Assembly: GCA_905479575.1 (NCBI GenBank)
Contig: CAJQNB010000031.1
Coordinates: 1-43,722 of the forward strand
DNA length: 43,722 bases
Origin: an uncultured Pseudophaeobacter sp.
GTDB lineage: Bacteria > Pseudomonadota > Alphaproteobacteria > Rhodobacterales > Rhodobacteraceae
Direction: 5' to 3'
The notes under the pieces were generated by a model. The model was not told where the DNA came from. It did not search any database and saw nothing but the letters and a program-made list of their open reading frames with translations. The first letter of the stretch is position 1, and every line of letters starts with the position of its first letter. This document shows positions 26,495-34,241 of this stretch, piece after piece. A program made the position numbers and the translations under genes.

Positions 26495-26534
26495 TAGACC
26501 CGGTTTTAGATCTATAGACCCGGTTTTAGATCTA
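26495..26534. repeat. Perfect 20-bp tandem duplication upstream of purC
   Basis: Two identical adjoining 20-bp units, 26495-26514 and 26515-26534, each ending in the palindrome TAGATCTA and containing CCCGGTTTTAG. They lie 106 bases upstream of purC in the 406-base interval (26390-26795) between purC and the divergent mprF-like gene. The rest of that interval holds no gene I can support. The duplication may be a recent slippage product or a doubled regulator site. Confidence 0.75.
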
Positions 26535-26795
26535 TTGTCGCAGGCAAACACGCGGCGAAAGCAGATCGCGCGCAAAACGCCAGCAGTTTTGACCACCCCC
26601 AAAGGGGTTCTCACCAAGACGTTTCCAGCCCCGCTTGATTAAAAACCAGCAAAGTCCCGCCAGAATATGCTGCCCCTATAGGGCCGCTGCGTTTGATAAA
26701 ACAGGTGCCTCTGGGCAAGCGCAGTTAACGTCACACAAACCTGAGCTTGCTAGATTGGCTTTTCTGCCCCTTCCGGGCCTCGCAGAAAGACCAAA

Positions 26796-28745
26796 ATGCA
26801 GAGCCTCAAATCCCCCTCGGCAGGACTGCCTCTTCACGTCCTGCGCATGACAGTGCCCTTTGCGATGGCAGGCCTCTGCCTTTGGGCGATTTTCACCCGC
26901 ATTGAGCTGCCCTCCCTTGCGGATCTCGGCGGTCTGCTTGGCGGCTTACAAATGTGGCAATGGCTGGCGGCCTGTAGTGCAACAGCGGTCAGTTTTTGGG
27001 CCTTGGGGCGCTATGATTCCGTGGCCCACCGGCATCTGCAAACTGGCCTGGATGGTCCACAGGCGCGCCGCGCCGGGATGGCCGCGATTGCCTTTTCGCA
27101 ATTGGTCGGCTTTGGGTTGCTGACCGGGGCCTACGCCCGCTGGCGGTTGGTGCCGGGATTGACCGCGATGCAGGCTGCGCAGCTGACTGGCCTCGTCGGG
27201 CTTACTTTTCTGGCCGCACTGACAGTGATTTGCGGCATTGCCATGGTCCTGTTTCCGGTCTTTGCCTGGTTCCCCCCCATAGGCGCCCTGCTGATCACCG
27301 CCGCCCTCGCCGCCAGTCTGCTCAGCTTTGTAGCCCCCCGACTGGACCTCGGGTCTGTGTCATTGCGTTGGCCCTCGCTGACGGCCATGGCGGCGCTTTT
27401 GGTCTGGGCGCTCATTGATGTCACGGCTGCTGGCACGGCACTCTGGATGTTGTTGCCCGCCTCGCTTGACATTTCTTGGGCCACTTTGCTGGTGGTCTAT
27501 GCCATCGCCCTGGGCGCCGCGATCCTGTCCTCTGCGCCTGGCGGCACTGGCCCTTTGGAACTGATGGTCTTTTCCCTACTGCCCGCACATGACAGCGCTG
27601 GCCTGCTGGCTGCACTGCTGGCGTTTCGGCTGGTCTACTACGCCCTGCCCGCAGCCATCGCCTGCGTCGTGATGGTTGTGCCAGAGCGGCTCAAATCCAC
27701 CCGCGCGCCGCTCACGGATCCGGATCTGTTGGGGGCACAGCAACGCTCAGCCGAGACCCTGCCCCACCACCGGCTGCGGGCAGAAAGTGGCGTAATCCGC
27801 CAAAATGGCGGCCATATTCAGGCCTTTGGGTTTAACCAGCTGGCACTGTTGGACAGTCTGCAAATCTCTGTGGCGCTGTTTGACCCGATGATCGGCAATC
27901 TCAAAGAAACTCTCACGCCGTTGCAGCGATATGCACGTCAGCGCAATACGGCACCCTGTTTTTACAAATGTTCGGCCCGCAACGCCTTGGCGGCGCGGCA
28001 AGCCGGCTGGGCGGTGTTGCGGATCGCCGCCGAAGCCGTGGTCTCGCCGATACATTTCAGCGAATCCGGATCCAACCATCGCCAATTGCGGCGCAAACTG
28101 CGCCATGCGGAAAAAGCCGGCATTAGCGTCCGCCCCGCACCACCCAACCTGCCATTGGACCAAATGGCAGCCCTGGATCAAGTCTGGCAGGATCGCCACG
28201 GCAGTGCCCATGGCACCACCATGGGCCGGTTTGAGGCCAATTACCTGACCATGCAGCGGGTCTTTCTCGCGTGGCAGGAGGAGCGCATTATCGGTTTTGT
28301 CAGCCTGCACACTGCTGAAACAGAATGGTGCCTTGATCTGATCCGCATCTGCCCAAATGCCCCCGATGGGACGGGCCATATCATGCTGCGTGCAGCCATT
28401 GCTGCCGCACGGGAAGACGAGATTCCGCGCCTGTCACTGGCAGCCGTCCCCGATCACCGCTTAGCCCCCCGCATGGACCAGGGCCTGCGCAGGTTCAAAG
28501 CCTGCTTTGCACCGGACTGGCAGCCCCGCTACATGGCCTGCCCAACCTGGGCTGATATGGCAATCGCCGGATTTGAACTTTTCCGCCTGATCCATCGCCC
28601 TGGCCCGGTTCACCCCGCCAGCCTGGCGCTGCTGCGCAGGCAAAACGGCAACCCGGGCACAGACCGAGACGCCGAAACACTAGCCTGGCAGAGCGCACAG
28701 GAGGGTCAGCCAGGATCAGCGCATTCTGCTGCGCGTGCCTCATAA
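26796..28745 (+). CDS. mprF: MprF/LpiA-like lysyl-phosphatidylglycerol synthase with flippase domain
   Basis: 649 residues. The N-terminal part (to about 300) has roughly eight hydrophobic helices of the UPF0104/YbhN-like flippase type, including SSAPGGTGPLELMVFSLLP. The C-terminal part (about 330-610) is a DUF2156/GNAT-like aminoacyl-phosphatidylglycerol transferase domain, with FYKCSARNALAARQAGW, SNHRQLRRKLRHAEKAG and a terminal ERIIGFVSL strand. MprF-type proteins add lysine or alanine from tRNA to phosphatidylglycerol and flip the lipid, lowering envelope negative charge; alphaproteobacterial LpiA is acid-induced. It has fewer membrane helices than Staphylococcus MprF. The amino acid used cannot be read from sequence. 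Confidence 0.85.
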   Translation: MQSLKSPSAGLPLHVLRMTVPFAMAGLCLWAIFTRIELPSLADLGGLLGGLQMWQWLAACSATAVSFWALGRYDSVAHRHLQTGLDGPQARRAGMAAIAFSQLVGFGLLTGAYARWRLVPGLTAMQAAQLTGLVGLTFLAALTVICGIAMVLFPVFAWFPPIGALLITAALAASLLSFVAPRLDLGSVSLRWPSLTAMAALLVWALIDVTAAGTALWMLLPASLDISWATLLVVYAIALGAAILSSAPGGTGPLELMVFSLLPAHDSAGLLAALLAFRLVYYALPAAIACVVMVVPERLKSTRAPLTDPDLLGAQQRSAETLPHHRLRAESGVIRQNGGHIQAFGFNQLALLDSLQISVALFDPMIGNLKETLTPLQRYARQRNTAPCFYKCSARNALAARQAGWAVLRIAAEAVVSPIHFSESGSNHRQLRRKLRHAEKAGISVRPAPPNLPLDQMAALDQVWQDRHGSAHGTTMGRFEANYLTMQRVFLAWQEERIIGFVSLHTAETEWCLDLIRICPNAPDGTGHIMLRAAIAAAREDEIPRLSLAAVPDHRLAPRMDQGLRRFKACFAPDWQPRYMACPTWADMAIAGFELFRLIHRPGPVHPASLALLRRQNGNPGTDRDAETLAWQSAQEGQPGSAHSAARAS

Positions 28746-28912
28746 TCTAGTTGAGGAATATGCATTTGCGCTCCCGGCTCTGCCATGACACAGCACGTCT
28801 AATCCTTGGCGGCCTATGGTTTCTGGCGTAGATCTGTGACAAATAGTGCAACCGACAGCCAAGCAGACCGAAGAACAGCCGACACTTGCCTCTCCTTTTA
28901 CAGGACATACCG

Positions 28913-29938
28913 ATGACCAATTTTTTTGCCGAATTCCTAATGGAAAAAGACGTCCTTCTTGCCGATGGCGCCACGGGCACCAATCTCTTTAACATGGGGT
29001 TGCAGTCCGGGGATGCGCCCGAGCTGTGGAATACGGATGAACCCAAAAAGATCATGGCGCTGTACCAGGGCTCGGTGGATGCAGGCAGTGACCTGTTCCT
29101 GACCAACAGCTTTGGTGGCACCGCTGCCCGTTTGAAACTGCATGACGCTCAGGGGCGGGTGCGGGAACTCAACCGCGCCGCTGCAGAACTGGGTCGCGAA
29201 GTTGCCGATAAGGCCAATCGCAAGATCGCTGTTGCAGGCTCGGTTGGTCCCACTGGTGAAATCATGTTGCCTGTGGGTGAGTTGAGCCACGAACTGGCTG
29301 TCGAAATGTTCCACGAGCAAGCCGAAGCCCTGAAAGAAGGCGGTGTTGACGTGCTCTGGGTTGAGACCATTTCAGCCCCCGAAGAATTTCGCGCCGCCGC
29401 CGAGGCCTTTGCCCTGGCAGATATGCCCTGGTGTGGCACCATGAGCTTTGACACCGCCGGGCGCACCATGATGGGCGTCACCTCTGCCGATCTGGCCCAG
29501 CTGGTTGAGGATCTGCCCAATCCACCGCTGGCCTTTGGCGCCAACTGCGGCACCGGGTCGTCGGATATTCTGCGTACCGTTCTGGGCTTTGCCGCCCAGG
29601 GCACGGAACGGCCGATCATTTCCAAGGGCAATGCCGGCATTCCAAAATACGTTGATGGGCACATCCACTATGATGGTACCCCCGAACTGATGGGCGAATA
29701 TGCCGTCATGGCGCGGGATTCTGGTGCTAAAATCATCGGTGGCTGTTGTGGCACCATGCCGGAGCACCTGCGGGCCATGCGCCAGGCCCTGGACACCCGC
29801 CCCCGTGGAGACCGCCCAAGCCTGGAGAAAATTGTCGAAGTGCTAGGCCCCTTTACCTCTGCCAGCGATGGCACTGGTGAAGAGGAAAAGGCCGCGAGCG
29901 AACGCCGCTCCCGCCGCGGAAGCCGCCGTCGCAGCTAA
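28913..29938 (+). CDS. bmt: Homocysteine S-methyltransferase (Bmt / MetH N-terminal type)
   Basis: 341 residues of the zinc-dependent homocysteine methyltransferase barrel. Zinc ligands are Cys212 in GANCGTGSSD and Cys278-Cys279 in GGCCGTMPEH. The N-terminus has LLADGATGTNLF. It is usually annotated betaine-homocysteine methyltransferase. However, a separate B12-binding gene lies 2 kb downstream, and work in Phaeobacter inhibens, as I recall it, showed that such a gene is the homocysteine part of a split B12-dependent methionine synthase. The ATG at 28913 follows AGGA; the frame extends to 28886 without an SD. The C-terminus is a short arginine-rich tail (ERRSRRGSRRRS). Confidence 0.9.
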   Translation: MTNFFAEFLMEKDVLLADGATGTNLFNMGLQSGDAPELWNTDEPKKIMALYQGSVDAGSDLFLTNSFGGTAARLKLHDAQGRVRELNRAAAELGREVADKANRKIAVAGSVGPTGEIMLPVGELSHELAVEMFHEQAEALKEGGVDVLWVETISAPEEFRAAAEAFALADMPWCGTMSFDTAGRTMMGVTSADLAQLVEDLPNPPLAFGANCGTGSSDILRTVLGFAAQGTERPIISKGNAGIPKYVDGHIHYDGTPELMGEYAVMARDSGAKIIGGCCGTMPEHLRAMRQALDTRPRGDRPSLEKIVEVLGPFTSASDGTGEEEKAASERRSRRGSRRRS

Positions 29939-29959
29939 AGCGTTAAGCTGAAACCCCAC

Positions 29960-29989
29960 ATCGTTGCCACCGCGTCTGGTGGCAACGAT
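29960..29989 (+). terminator. Hairpin after the homocysteine methyltransferase gene
   Basis: Perfect 12-bp stem ATCGTTGCCACC / GGTGGCAACGAT with a 6-nt loop, 21 bases past the stop. No U-run follows, so it may be a 3'-end stabilising hairpin rather than an intrinsic terminator. Confidence 0.55.
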
Positions 29990-30040
29990 ACCGCCAAAGC
30001 GGCTATTCCCTGCCGGATCGGGACCTGTGAAATATCCGTG

Positions 30041-30054
30041 CGTGTCGCGACACG
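30041..30054. promoter_or_regulatory. 14-bp perfect palindrome
   Basis: CGTGTCGCGACACG is its own reverse complement. It stands in the non-coding stretch between the methyltransferase hairpin and the IS remnant. It could be a protein-binding site, but no regulated start lies close by. Confidence 0.35.
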
Positions 30055-30163
30055 ACCTGCCAATTTGGCGACAGTGACAGCCTTGGATGTGGGGCTGACA
30101 AAGCAGCAGACGAATCCTTTTCTGCCCCCCCAGAGGCTTTGTTGCACAAATCGCTTCAGGGAT

Positions 30164-30349
30164 TCACTGCGTGAATCCAGCATGATAGCTGGCGGGAATG
30201 AGCAGTTGGTCACCCACAAAATACAAGACCAAGAACTGGCCGTCGTATAACACGGCGTTGAAGCGGCGCGGATCGCTGTCCATTTGGTTCGCCCCCGAGA
30301 TGGTCTGGGTTCCGCCGCCGAATAGTAAGCCCCGGGCGACAACAGAGTT
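30164..30349 (-). pseudogene. Truncated unidentified reading frame inside the IS remnant
   Basis: A 61-codon open stretch on the minus strand with protein-like composition, including RRFNAVLYDGQFLVLYFVGDQ and ending ASYHAGFTQ. Its last codons come from the IS end hairpin, and an in-frame stop sits just upstream at 30350-30352. It looks like a fragment of a foreign gene trapped in the element, but I recognise no family and it may be chance. Confidence 0.3.
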
Positions 30350-30356
30350 TCAGTAA

Positions 30357-30611
30357 CCCACCACGGCCGGAGCCATCGCTCGGAACGATGCAGTGGATGC
30401 CTCGCGCTACCTCGGTCGAACCATTTGGAAGCGATGGAGCGGGTATCACCGCAGTAGCCGCGTCGAGACCAATATGCACTGTGTGAAGCAATTGGGCCAA
30501 TCCTTGATGGCCCGAGACTTCGACCGACAGGTCGCTGAGATCCAAATCCGGATCGCCGTATTGAACCGCTACACCGCTCTTGGCATACCTGTCACAAAGC
30601 CCGCAGGATAA
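30357..30611 (+). pseudogene. Transposase C-terminal fragment (IS5-family type)
   Basis: About 84 codons reading ARNDAVDASRYLGRTIW, then KRWSGYHRSSRVETNMHCVK and DRQVAEIQIRIAVLNRYTAL before the stop at 30609-30611. This is the characteristic end of an IS5-group DDE transposase, with the YxxRSRVEtxMHCVK block carrying the final catalytic glutamate. The N-terminal two-thirds are missing and a stop codon precedes the fragment at 30354. It is non-functional. Confidence 0.75.
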
Positions 30612-30712
30612 CTCTAACTCCGTCCGGGAAAGGGGGAGGCTGTCCTTCAGAGGATTTGCGCAACAAAGCCACTACCGCCCACGAAAGCGCCATCGGCACA
30701 GCGAAAGACAAA

Positions 30713-31792
30713 TCAAAACAGCCCGAGCTGATCCCCCGGTTGGGGAGGCCGTTCAAACAGATCCGTTGTGAGATCTGGCTGACGCTCCGCAAGCCCCAAC
30801 CGCCGACAGGCTGCATTGAATCGGCGCCCGATCATGGCGGCGTATTCCCCCTCGCCGCGCATGCGTTGCCCCCAGCAAGGGTCATAGTCACGCCCGCCAT
30901 GCATTTCTCGCAGCCGTGCCATCACCTTTGCCGCACGACCGGGTTCATGTTCCGCCAGCCAGTCCTGCCACAGCTCCGACACTTCGCGCGGCAACCGCAG
31001 CATGATCCAGCTGGCCGCATCCGCGCCCGCAGAAGCACCAGCAGCCAGGAGGGCCTCCAGCTCGTGATCCGTCAGCCCCGGCACCACAGGTGAGGCCATC
31101 AGACGAACCGGCACGCCTGCATCAGACAGACGGTTGATCACCGCCAGCCTCCGCGCAGGCGTCGGTGCACGCGGCTCCATCCGCCGCGACAGCTCCGGGT
31201 CCAGGGTGGTGACAGAGATTCCGACCCGCACCAGGCCCTTGGTTGCCATATCCGACAGAATAGCAAGATCGCGCTCAATCAGGCTACCCTTGGTGACAAT
31301 GGCAATCGGATGGTTGAAGTCCCGCAGCACCTCCAGGCAGGCCCGCGCCAGGCCGTGGTCACGCTCGCAAGGCTGATAGGGGTCGGTATTGGTGCCCATG
31401 GCCAGGGTTGCCACCTTGTAGCGCGGCTTTGACAGCTCCTGTCGCAGCACCTGCGCCACATTGGGACGGGCAATCAGACGGGTTTCGAAATCCAACCCCG
31501 GCGACAGGCCAAGATAGGCGTGACTGGGGCGGGCAAAACAATAGATGCAGCCGTGTTCACAGCCCCGGTACGGATTGACCGAGCGATCAAAGGGCAGATC
31601 CGGTGAGCGGTTGTATGAAATGGCGCTGCGGACCTGTTCGAGCCGAATTTCGGTGGGAATCACCTCAGGGGGCTGCTCTTGTTCCCAGCCATCGTCAACG
31701 GACTCGCGGCCCAAATCAAAGCGGCTTGACGCATTGCTGAGGCTGGCGCGGGCTTTGCGACGCAGCGCGGGGGAGTGAATCATCTGTTCCAT
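30713..31792 (-). CDS. PA0069-type radical SAM protein
   Basis: 359 residues related to spore-photoproduct-lyase-like radical SAM proteins. The [4Fe-4S] cysteines are Cys78, Cys82 and Cys85 in RGCEHGCIYCF; PYRGCEHGCIYC is typical of the PA0069 group. Later blocks GTNTDPYQPCE and VTKGSLIERDL are also family-like. Its substrate is unknown. The ATG at 31792 was kept; an ATG at 31783 is in frame. It is divergent from the B12-binding protein gene, and sits between the two split-MetH-type genes, but on the opposite strand. Any link with methionine synthesis is inference only. Confidence 0.9.
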   Translation of the reverse strand: MEQMIHSPALRRKARASLSNASSRFDLGRESVDDGWEQEQPPEVIPTEIRLEQVRSAISYNRSPDLPFDRSVNPYRGCEHGCIYCFARPSHAYLGLSPGLDFETRLIARPNVAQVLRQELSKPRYKVATLAMGTNTDPYQPCERDHGLARACLEVLRDFNHPIAIVTKGSLIERDLAILSDMATKGLVRVGISVTTLDPELSRRMEPRAPTPARRLAVINRLSDAGVPVRLMASPVVPGLTDHELEALLAAGASAGADAASWIMLRLPREVSELWQDWLAEHEPGRAAKVMARLREMHGGRDYDPCWGQRMRGEGEYAAMIGRRFNAACRRLGLAERQPDLTTDLFERPPQPGDQLGLF

Positions 31793-32015
31793 TCACCCAT
31801 TGTGGCAGTGATTTTGGAACAAATGAAGAACAAACCCGCGAAATCGAAGATTTCCTTGCGAATTCTTCATTATTAATCTGCATATTTTGGCCCTATAGGT
31901 CGGTCCAGACAATGGCAATGTCGCAAATAATGCAGTCTCGACGCGGCAATATGGCCCAATAGTCGGCACAACGATGCCACGCCGGGGACTCCCCGCCCAC
32001 TCAAGGAATAGGCGC

Positions 32016-32714
32016 ATGTCAGAAGAAGAAGAAATCATCCTGGCGGAACTGGACGACGAAGAACTTGTCCAACAGATGTTTGATGACCTTTATGACGGTA
32101 TGAAGGAAGAAATCGAAGAAGGTGTTCAGATCCTTCTGTCGCGCGACTGGGAGCCCTATAAGGTGCTGACAGAAGCGCTGGTTGGCGGCATGACCATTGT
32201 TGGCGCTGACTTCCGCGATGGCATCCTGTTTGTTCCAGAAGTTCTGCTGGCGGCAAACGCGATGAAGGGCGGCATGGCGATCCTGAAACCTCTGCTGGCG
32301 GCGACTGGCGCGCCACGTATGGGCTCGATGGTGATTGGCACCGTCAAAGGCGACATCCACGACATCGGCAAAAATCTGGTCTCGATGATGATGGAAGGCG
32401 CTGGTTTTGAGGTGGTGGACCTGGGCATCAACAACCCGGTCGAAAACTACCTGGAAGCGCTGGAAGAGCATAACCCCGACATCCTGGGCATGTCCGCCCT
32501 GCTGACCACCACCATGCCCTACATGAAAGTGGTGATCGACACGATGATCGAACAAGGCAAGCGCGACGATTATGTTGTTCTGGTTGGCGGCGCACCGTTG
32601 AACGAAGAGTTTGGCAAAGCAATCGGCGCTGACGGCTATTGCCGGGACGCCGCTGTTGCAGTGGAAATGGCCAAGGATTTTGTTGCGCGCAAGCACAACC
32701 AGATGAGCGCCTGA
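32016..32714 (+). CDS. B12-binding methyl-carrier protein (MtbC/MetH-core type)
   Basis: 232 residues. An N-terminal helical cap (about 1-95) with DWEPYKVLTEALVGGMTIVGADFRDG and LFVPEVLLAANAMKGG precedes a Rossmann-like cobalamin domain. The lower cobalt ligand is His115 in GTVKGDIHDIGKNL (DxHxxG), and GMSALLTTTMPYM and VGGAPLNEEF line the nucleotide loop. Such proteins carry the methyl group between methyl donor and homocysteine. With the homocysteine-binding gene upstream, this probably forms two parts of a split methionine synthase; pterin-binding and reactivation parts are not in the window. The ATG at 32016 follows AAGGA; it is closely followed by the DUF1638 gene. Confidence 0.92.
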   Translation: MSEEEEIILAELDDEELVQQMFDDLYDGMKEEIEEGVQILLSRDWEPYKVLTEALVGGMTIVGADFRDGILFVPEVLLAANAMKGGMAILKPLLAATGAPRMGSMVIGTVKGDIHDIGKNLVSMMMEGAGFEVVDLGINNPVENYLEALEEHNPDILGMSALLTTTMPYMKVVIDTMIEQGKRDDYVVLVGGAPLNEEFGKAIGADGYCRDAAVAVEMAKDFVARKHNQMSA

Positions 32715-32715
32715 T

Positions 32716-33435
32716 TTGGCACGCAAAGGACGTGCAGTCCGCTTAACCGAGCGGGCTGCATTTCGCCCCCCCACTGGGCGCACGCTTGAGGAAAGCTCCC
32801 TCACAGAACAGGGTCTGGCTGCCCCTGAAAAGAAACACGGCCGTATCCTGCTGATCGCCTGCGGCGCCTTGGCGCGTGAAATCCTCGCCATCACCGACAT
32901 CAACGGGCTGGATCACATCGACCTCACCTGCCTGCCCGCCAAGCTGCACCTTTACCCCGATCAGATCACCCTTGCGGTTGAAGGCGCGGTTTTGAAACAT
33001 CGCGGTACCTACGACAAGATCTGTGTTGTCTATGCAGATTGCGGCACCGGTGGGGAGCTCAAGCAAAAATGCGACGAGCTGGGCGTGGAGATGGTGCCCG
33101 GGCCCCATTGCTATTCCTTCTTTGAGGGCAACGAACAGTTTGCACAACACGCCGAGGCTGGCGAAATCACCGCATTCTATCTCACGGATTTTCTGGTGAA
33201 ACAGTTTGATGCCTTCATCTGGAAACCCATGGGGCTGGACAAGAACCCCGAGCTGCGCGACATGATTTTCGGCAACTACACCAAGCTGGTCTACCAGTCG
33301 CAGCTCAGCGATCCGGCGCTGCTGGCAAAGGCGCAAGACTGCGCTACCCGCATGGGGCTGGCCTTTGAACACCGGCACACAGGCTATGGCGAGCTGCAAG
33401 ACGCGGTGCTGCACTGGGGCACGGCCAAAACCTGA
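32716..33435 (+). CDS. DUF1638 family protein
   Basis: 239 residues starting at a TTG (32716) one base after the B12-protein stop. Recognisable blocks are ILLIACGALAREI, YADCGTGGEL and GPHCYSFFEG. Conserved cysteines in IACGAL, ADCG and PHCY suggest metal or cofactor binding. DUF1638 genes commonly follow MtbC-type corrinoid proteins, so it probably assists a corrinoid methyl-transfer step; the activity itself is unknown. The first 40 residues are poorly conserved-looking and a later start is possible. Confidence 0.85.
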   Translation: MARKGRAVRLTERAAFRPPTGRTLEESSLTEQGLAAPEKKHGRILLIACGALAREILAITDINGLDHIDLTCLPAKLHLYPDQITLAVEGAVLKHRGTYDKICVVYADCGTGGELKQKCDELGVEMVPGPHCYSFFEGNEQFAQHAEAGEITAFYLTDFLVKQFDAFIWKPMGLDKNPELRDMIFGNYTKLVYQSQLSDPALLAKAQDCATRMGLAFEHRHTGYGELQDAVLHWGTAKT

Positions 33436-33460
33436 GGGAAGGGATTTCCCCCTCCCTCAG
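33432..33460 (+). terminator. Hairpin at the end of the DUF1638 gene
   Basis: CTGAGGGA pairs with TCCCTCAG (8 bp) with a G-rich/C-rich inner stem, overlapping the stop codon. There is no U-run. A short run of CAGGT/CAGGTC repeats follows (about 33465-33515). Confidence 0.5.
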
Positions 33461-33516
33461 TCCCAGGTGCAGGTGCAGGTCCTGGTTCAGGCCGCCCAGG
33501 TCCCGGTTCAGGCGGC

Positions 33517-34146
33517 TTAGGCTGAGGCTTTGACCTCCAGGCTTTGTATCGCCTCTGCTTCAAACGCCTCCAGCGCGGTGCTGTCCTGCGCCGCTACCAC
33601 CCGGGCCACCCAGGCTTTCACCACAGTACTGTCGGGCATCAAATGCGGCGCCCAAAGAAAGGCTGAGGCCATGATGAGATCAGCCACAGTCAGGTCATCG
33701 CCCAGCAGAAACGGGCCGTCCCGCAAACCCGTTTCCAGCTGCGCCCCGACCTCGGTCAGGGTGCGAAACGTCCCCACCAGCGCCGGGTGGTTCACCTCAG
33801 CAAACTGCGCCACCAGCGCAGGCTCCAGCACTCCGCCATAGTAACATATCCAGCTCAGGTAGCTGCCCCGCCCCGGAGCGCCGATCTTGGGGCTCAAGGG
33901 TTGGCCAAACAGCTCATCCAGATACATCATGATGGCGCCACTCTCGCGAAGGGTCTCGCCCTCATCAGTGACCAGATACGGCACTTTGCCTTCGGGGTGG
34001 GCATTCATCGGGTCCCGCCGTCCCGTGCCATCATTTTTGACAATATCGACGCAGATAACCTCCACCGCGTCGAGCTTTCCCATCAGCATAAGCTGGGAGA
34101 TGACACGGGAAGAGCGGGTGTTGGGAGAATGATATAGCTTTGGCAT
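33517..34146 (-). CDS. Glutathione S-transferase family protein
   Basis: 209 residues: a thioredoxin-like N-domain starting MPKLYHSPNTRSSRV, the glutathione-binding cis-proline and acidic-serine region KVPYLVTDEGETLRESGAI, then an all-helical C-domain with the folding motif LLGDDLTVADLIMASAF. The substrate is unknown. It is divergent from an HTH/WYL regulator, which may control it. The start codon overlaps the region where the regulator's upstream frame begins, but the functional starts are about 95 bases apart. Confidence 0.88.
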   Translation of the reverse strand: MPKLYHSPNTRSSRVISQLMLMGKLDAVEVICVDIVKNDGTGRRDPMNAHPEGKVPYLVTDEGETLRESGAIMMYLDELFGQPLSPKIGAPGRGSYLSWICYYGGVLEPALVAQFAEVNHPALVGTFRTLTEVGAQLETGLRDGPFLLGDDLTVADLIMASAFLWAPHLMPDSTVVKAWVARVVAAQDSTALEAFEAEAIQSLEVKASA

Positions 34147-34171
34147 CAGAAAAGAACCTTTCAGGTTTTGG

Positions 34172-34201
34172 TTGTCGATGCGGGCTATATGGCGCTATGC
34201 T
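34172..34201 (+). promoter_or_regulatory. Candidate sigma-70 promoter of the HTH/WYL regulator
   Basis: TTGTCG at 34172-34177 and TATGCT at 34196-34201, spaced by 18 bp, 41 bases before the regulator start. It lies in the divergent interval with the GST gene. Assignment is by pattern only. Confidence 0.4.
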
Positions 34202-34241
34202 CCTGCCAAATTCTGTCAGGAGCGATTGCTTAGCTTACCCC

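Larger units (their letters stand above)
30135..30670 (+). mobile_element. 536-bp insertion-sequence remnant with intact ends
   Basis: Terminal inverted repeats of 18 bp: GGCTTTGTTGCACAAATC at 30135-30152 and its complement at 30653-30670, with one mismatch. Ends of this kind flank IS5-group elements in many alphaproteobacteria. Only the C-terminal end of a transposase remains (30357-30611). A hairpin GGATTCAC/GTGAATCC lies just inside the left end (30160-30178). The interior from about 30180 to 30350 does not read as transposase and carries a truncated frame on the opposite strand. At 536 bp the element is about half the length expected, and no clear target duplication flanks it. It lies in the 774-base gene-poor interval 29939-30712. 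Confidence 0.75.

Noticed and set aside
31793..32015. Riboswitch (cobalamin or SAM type) upstream of the B12 protein gene
   Set aside because: The 223-base divergent interval has no recognisable B12 box or SAM-riboswitch core, and it is mostly AT-rich promoter-like sequence.
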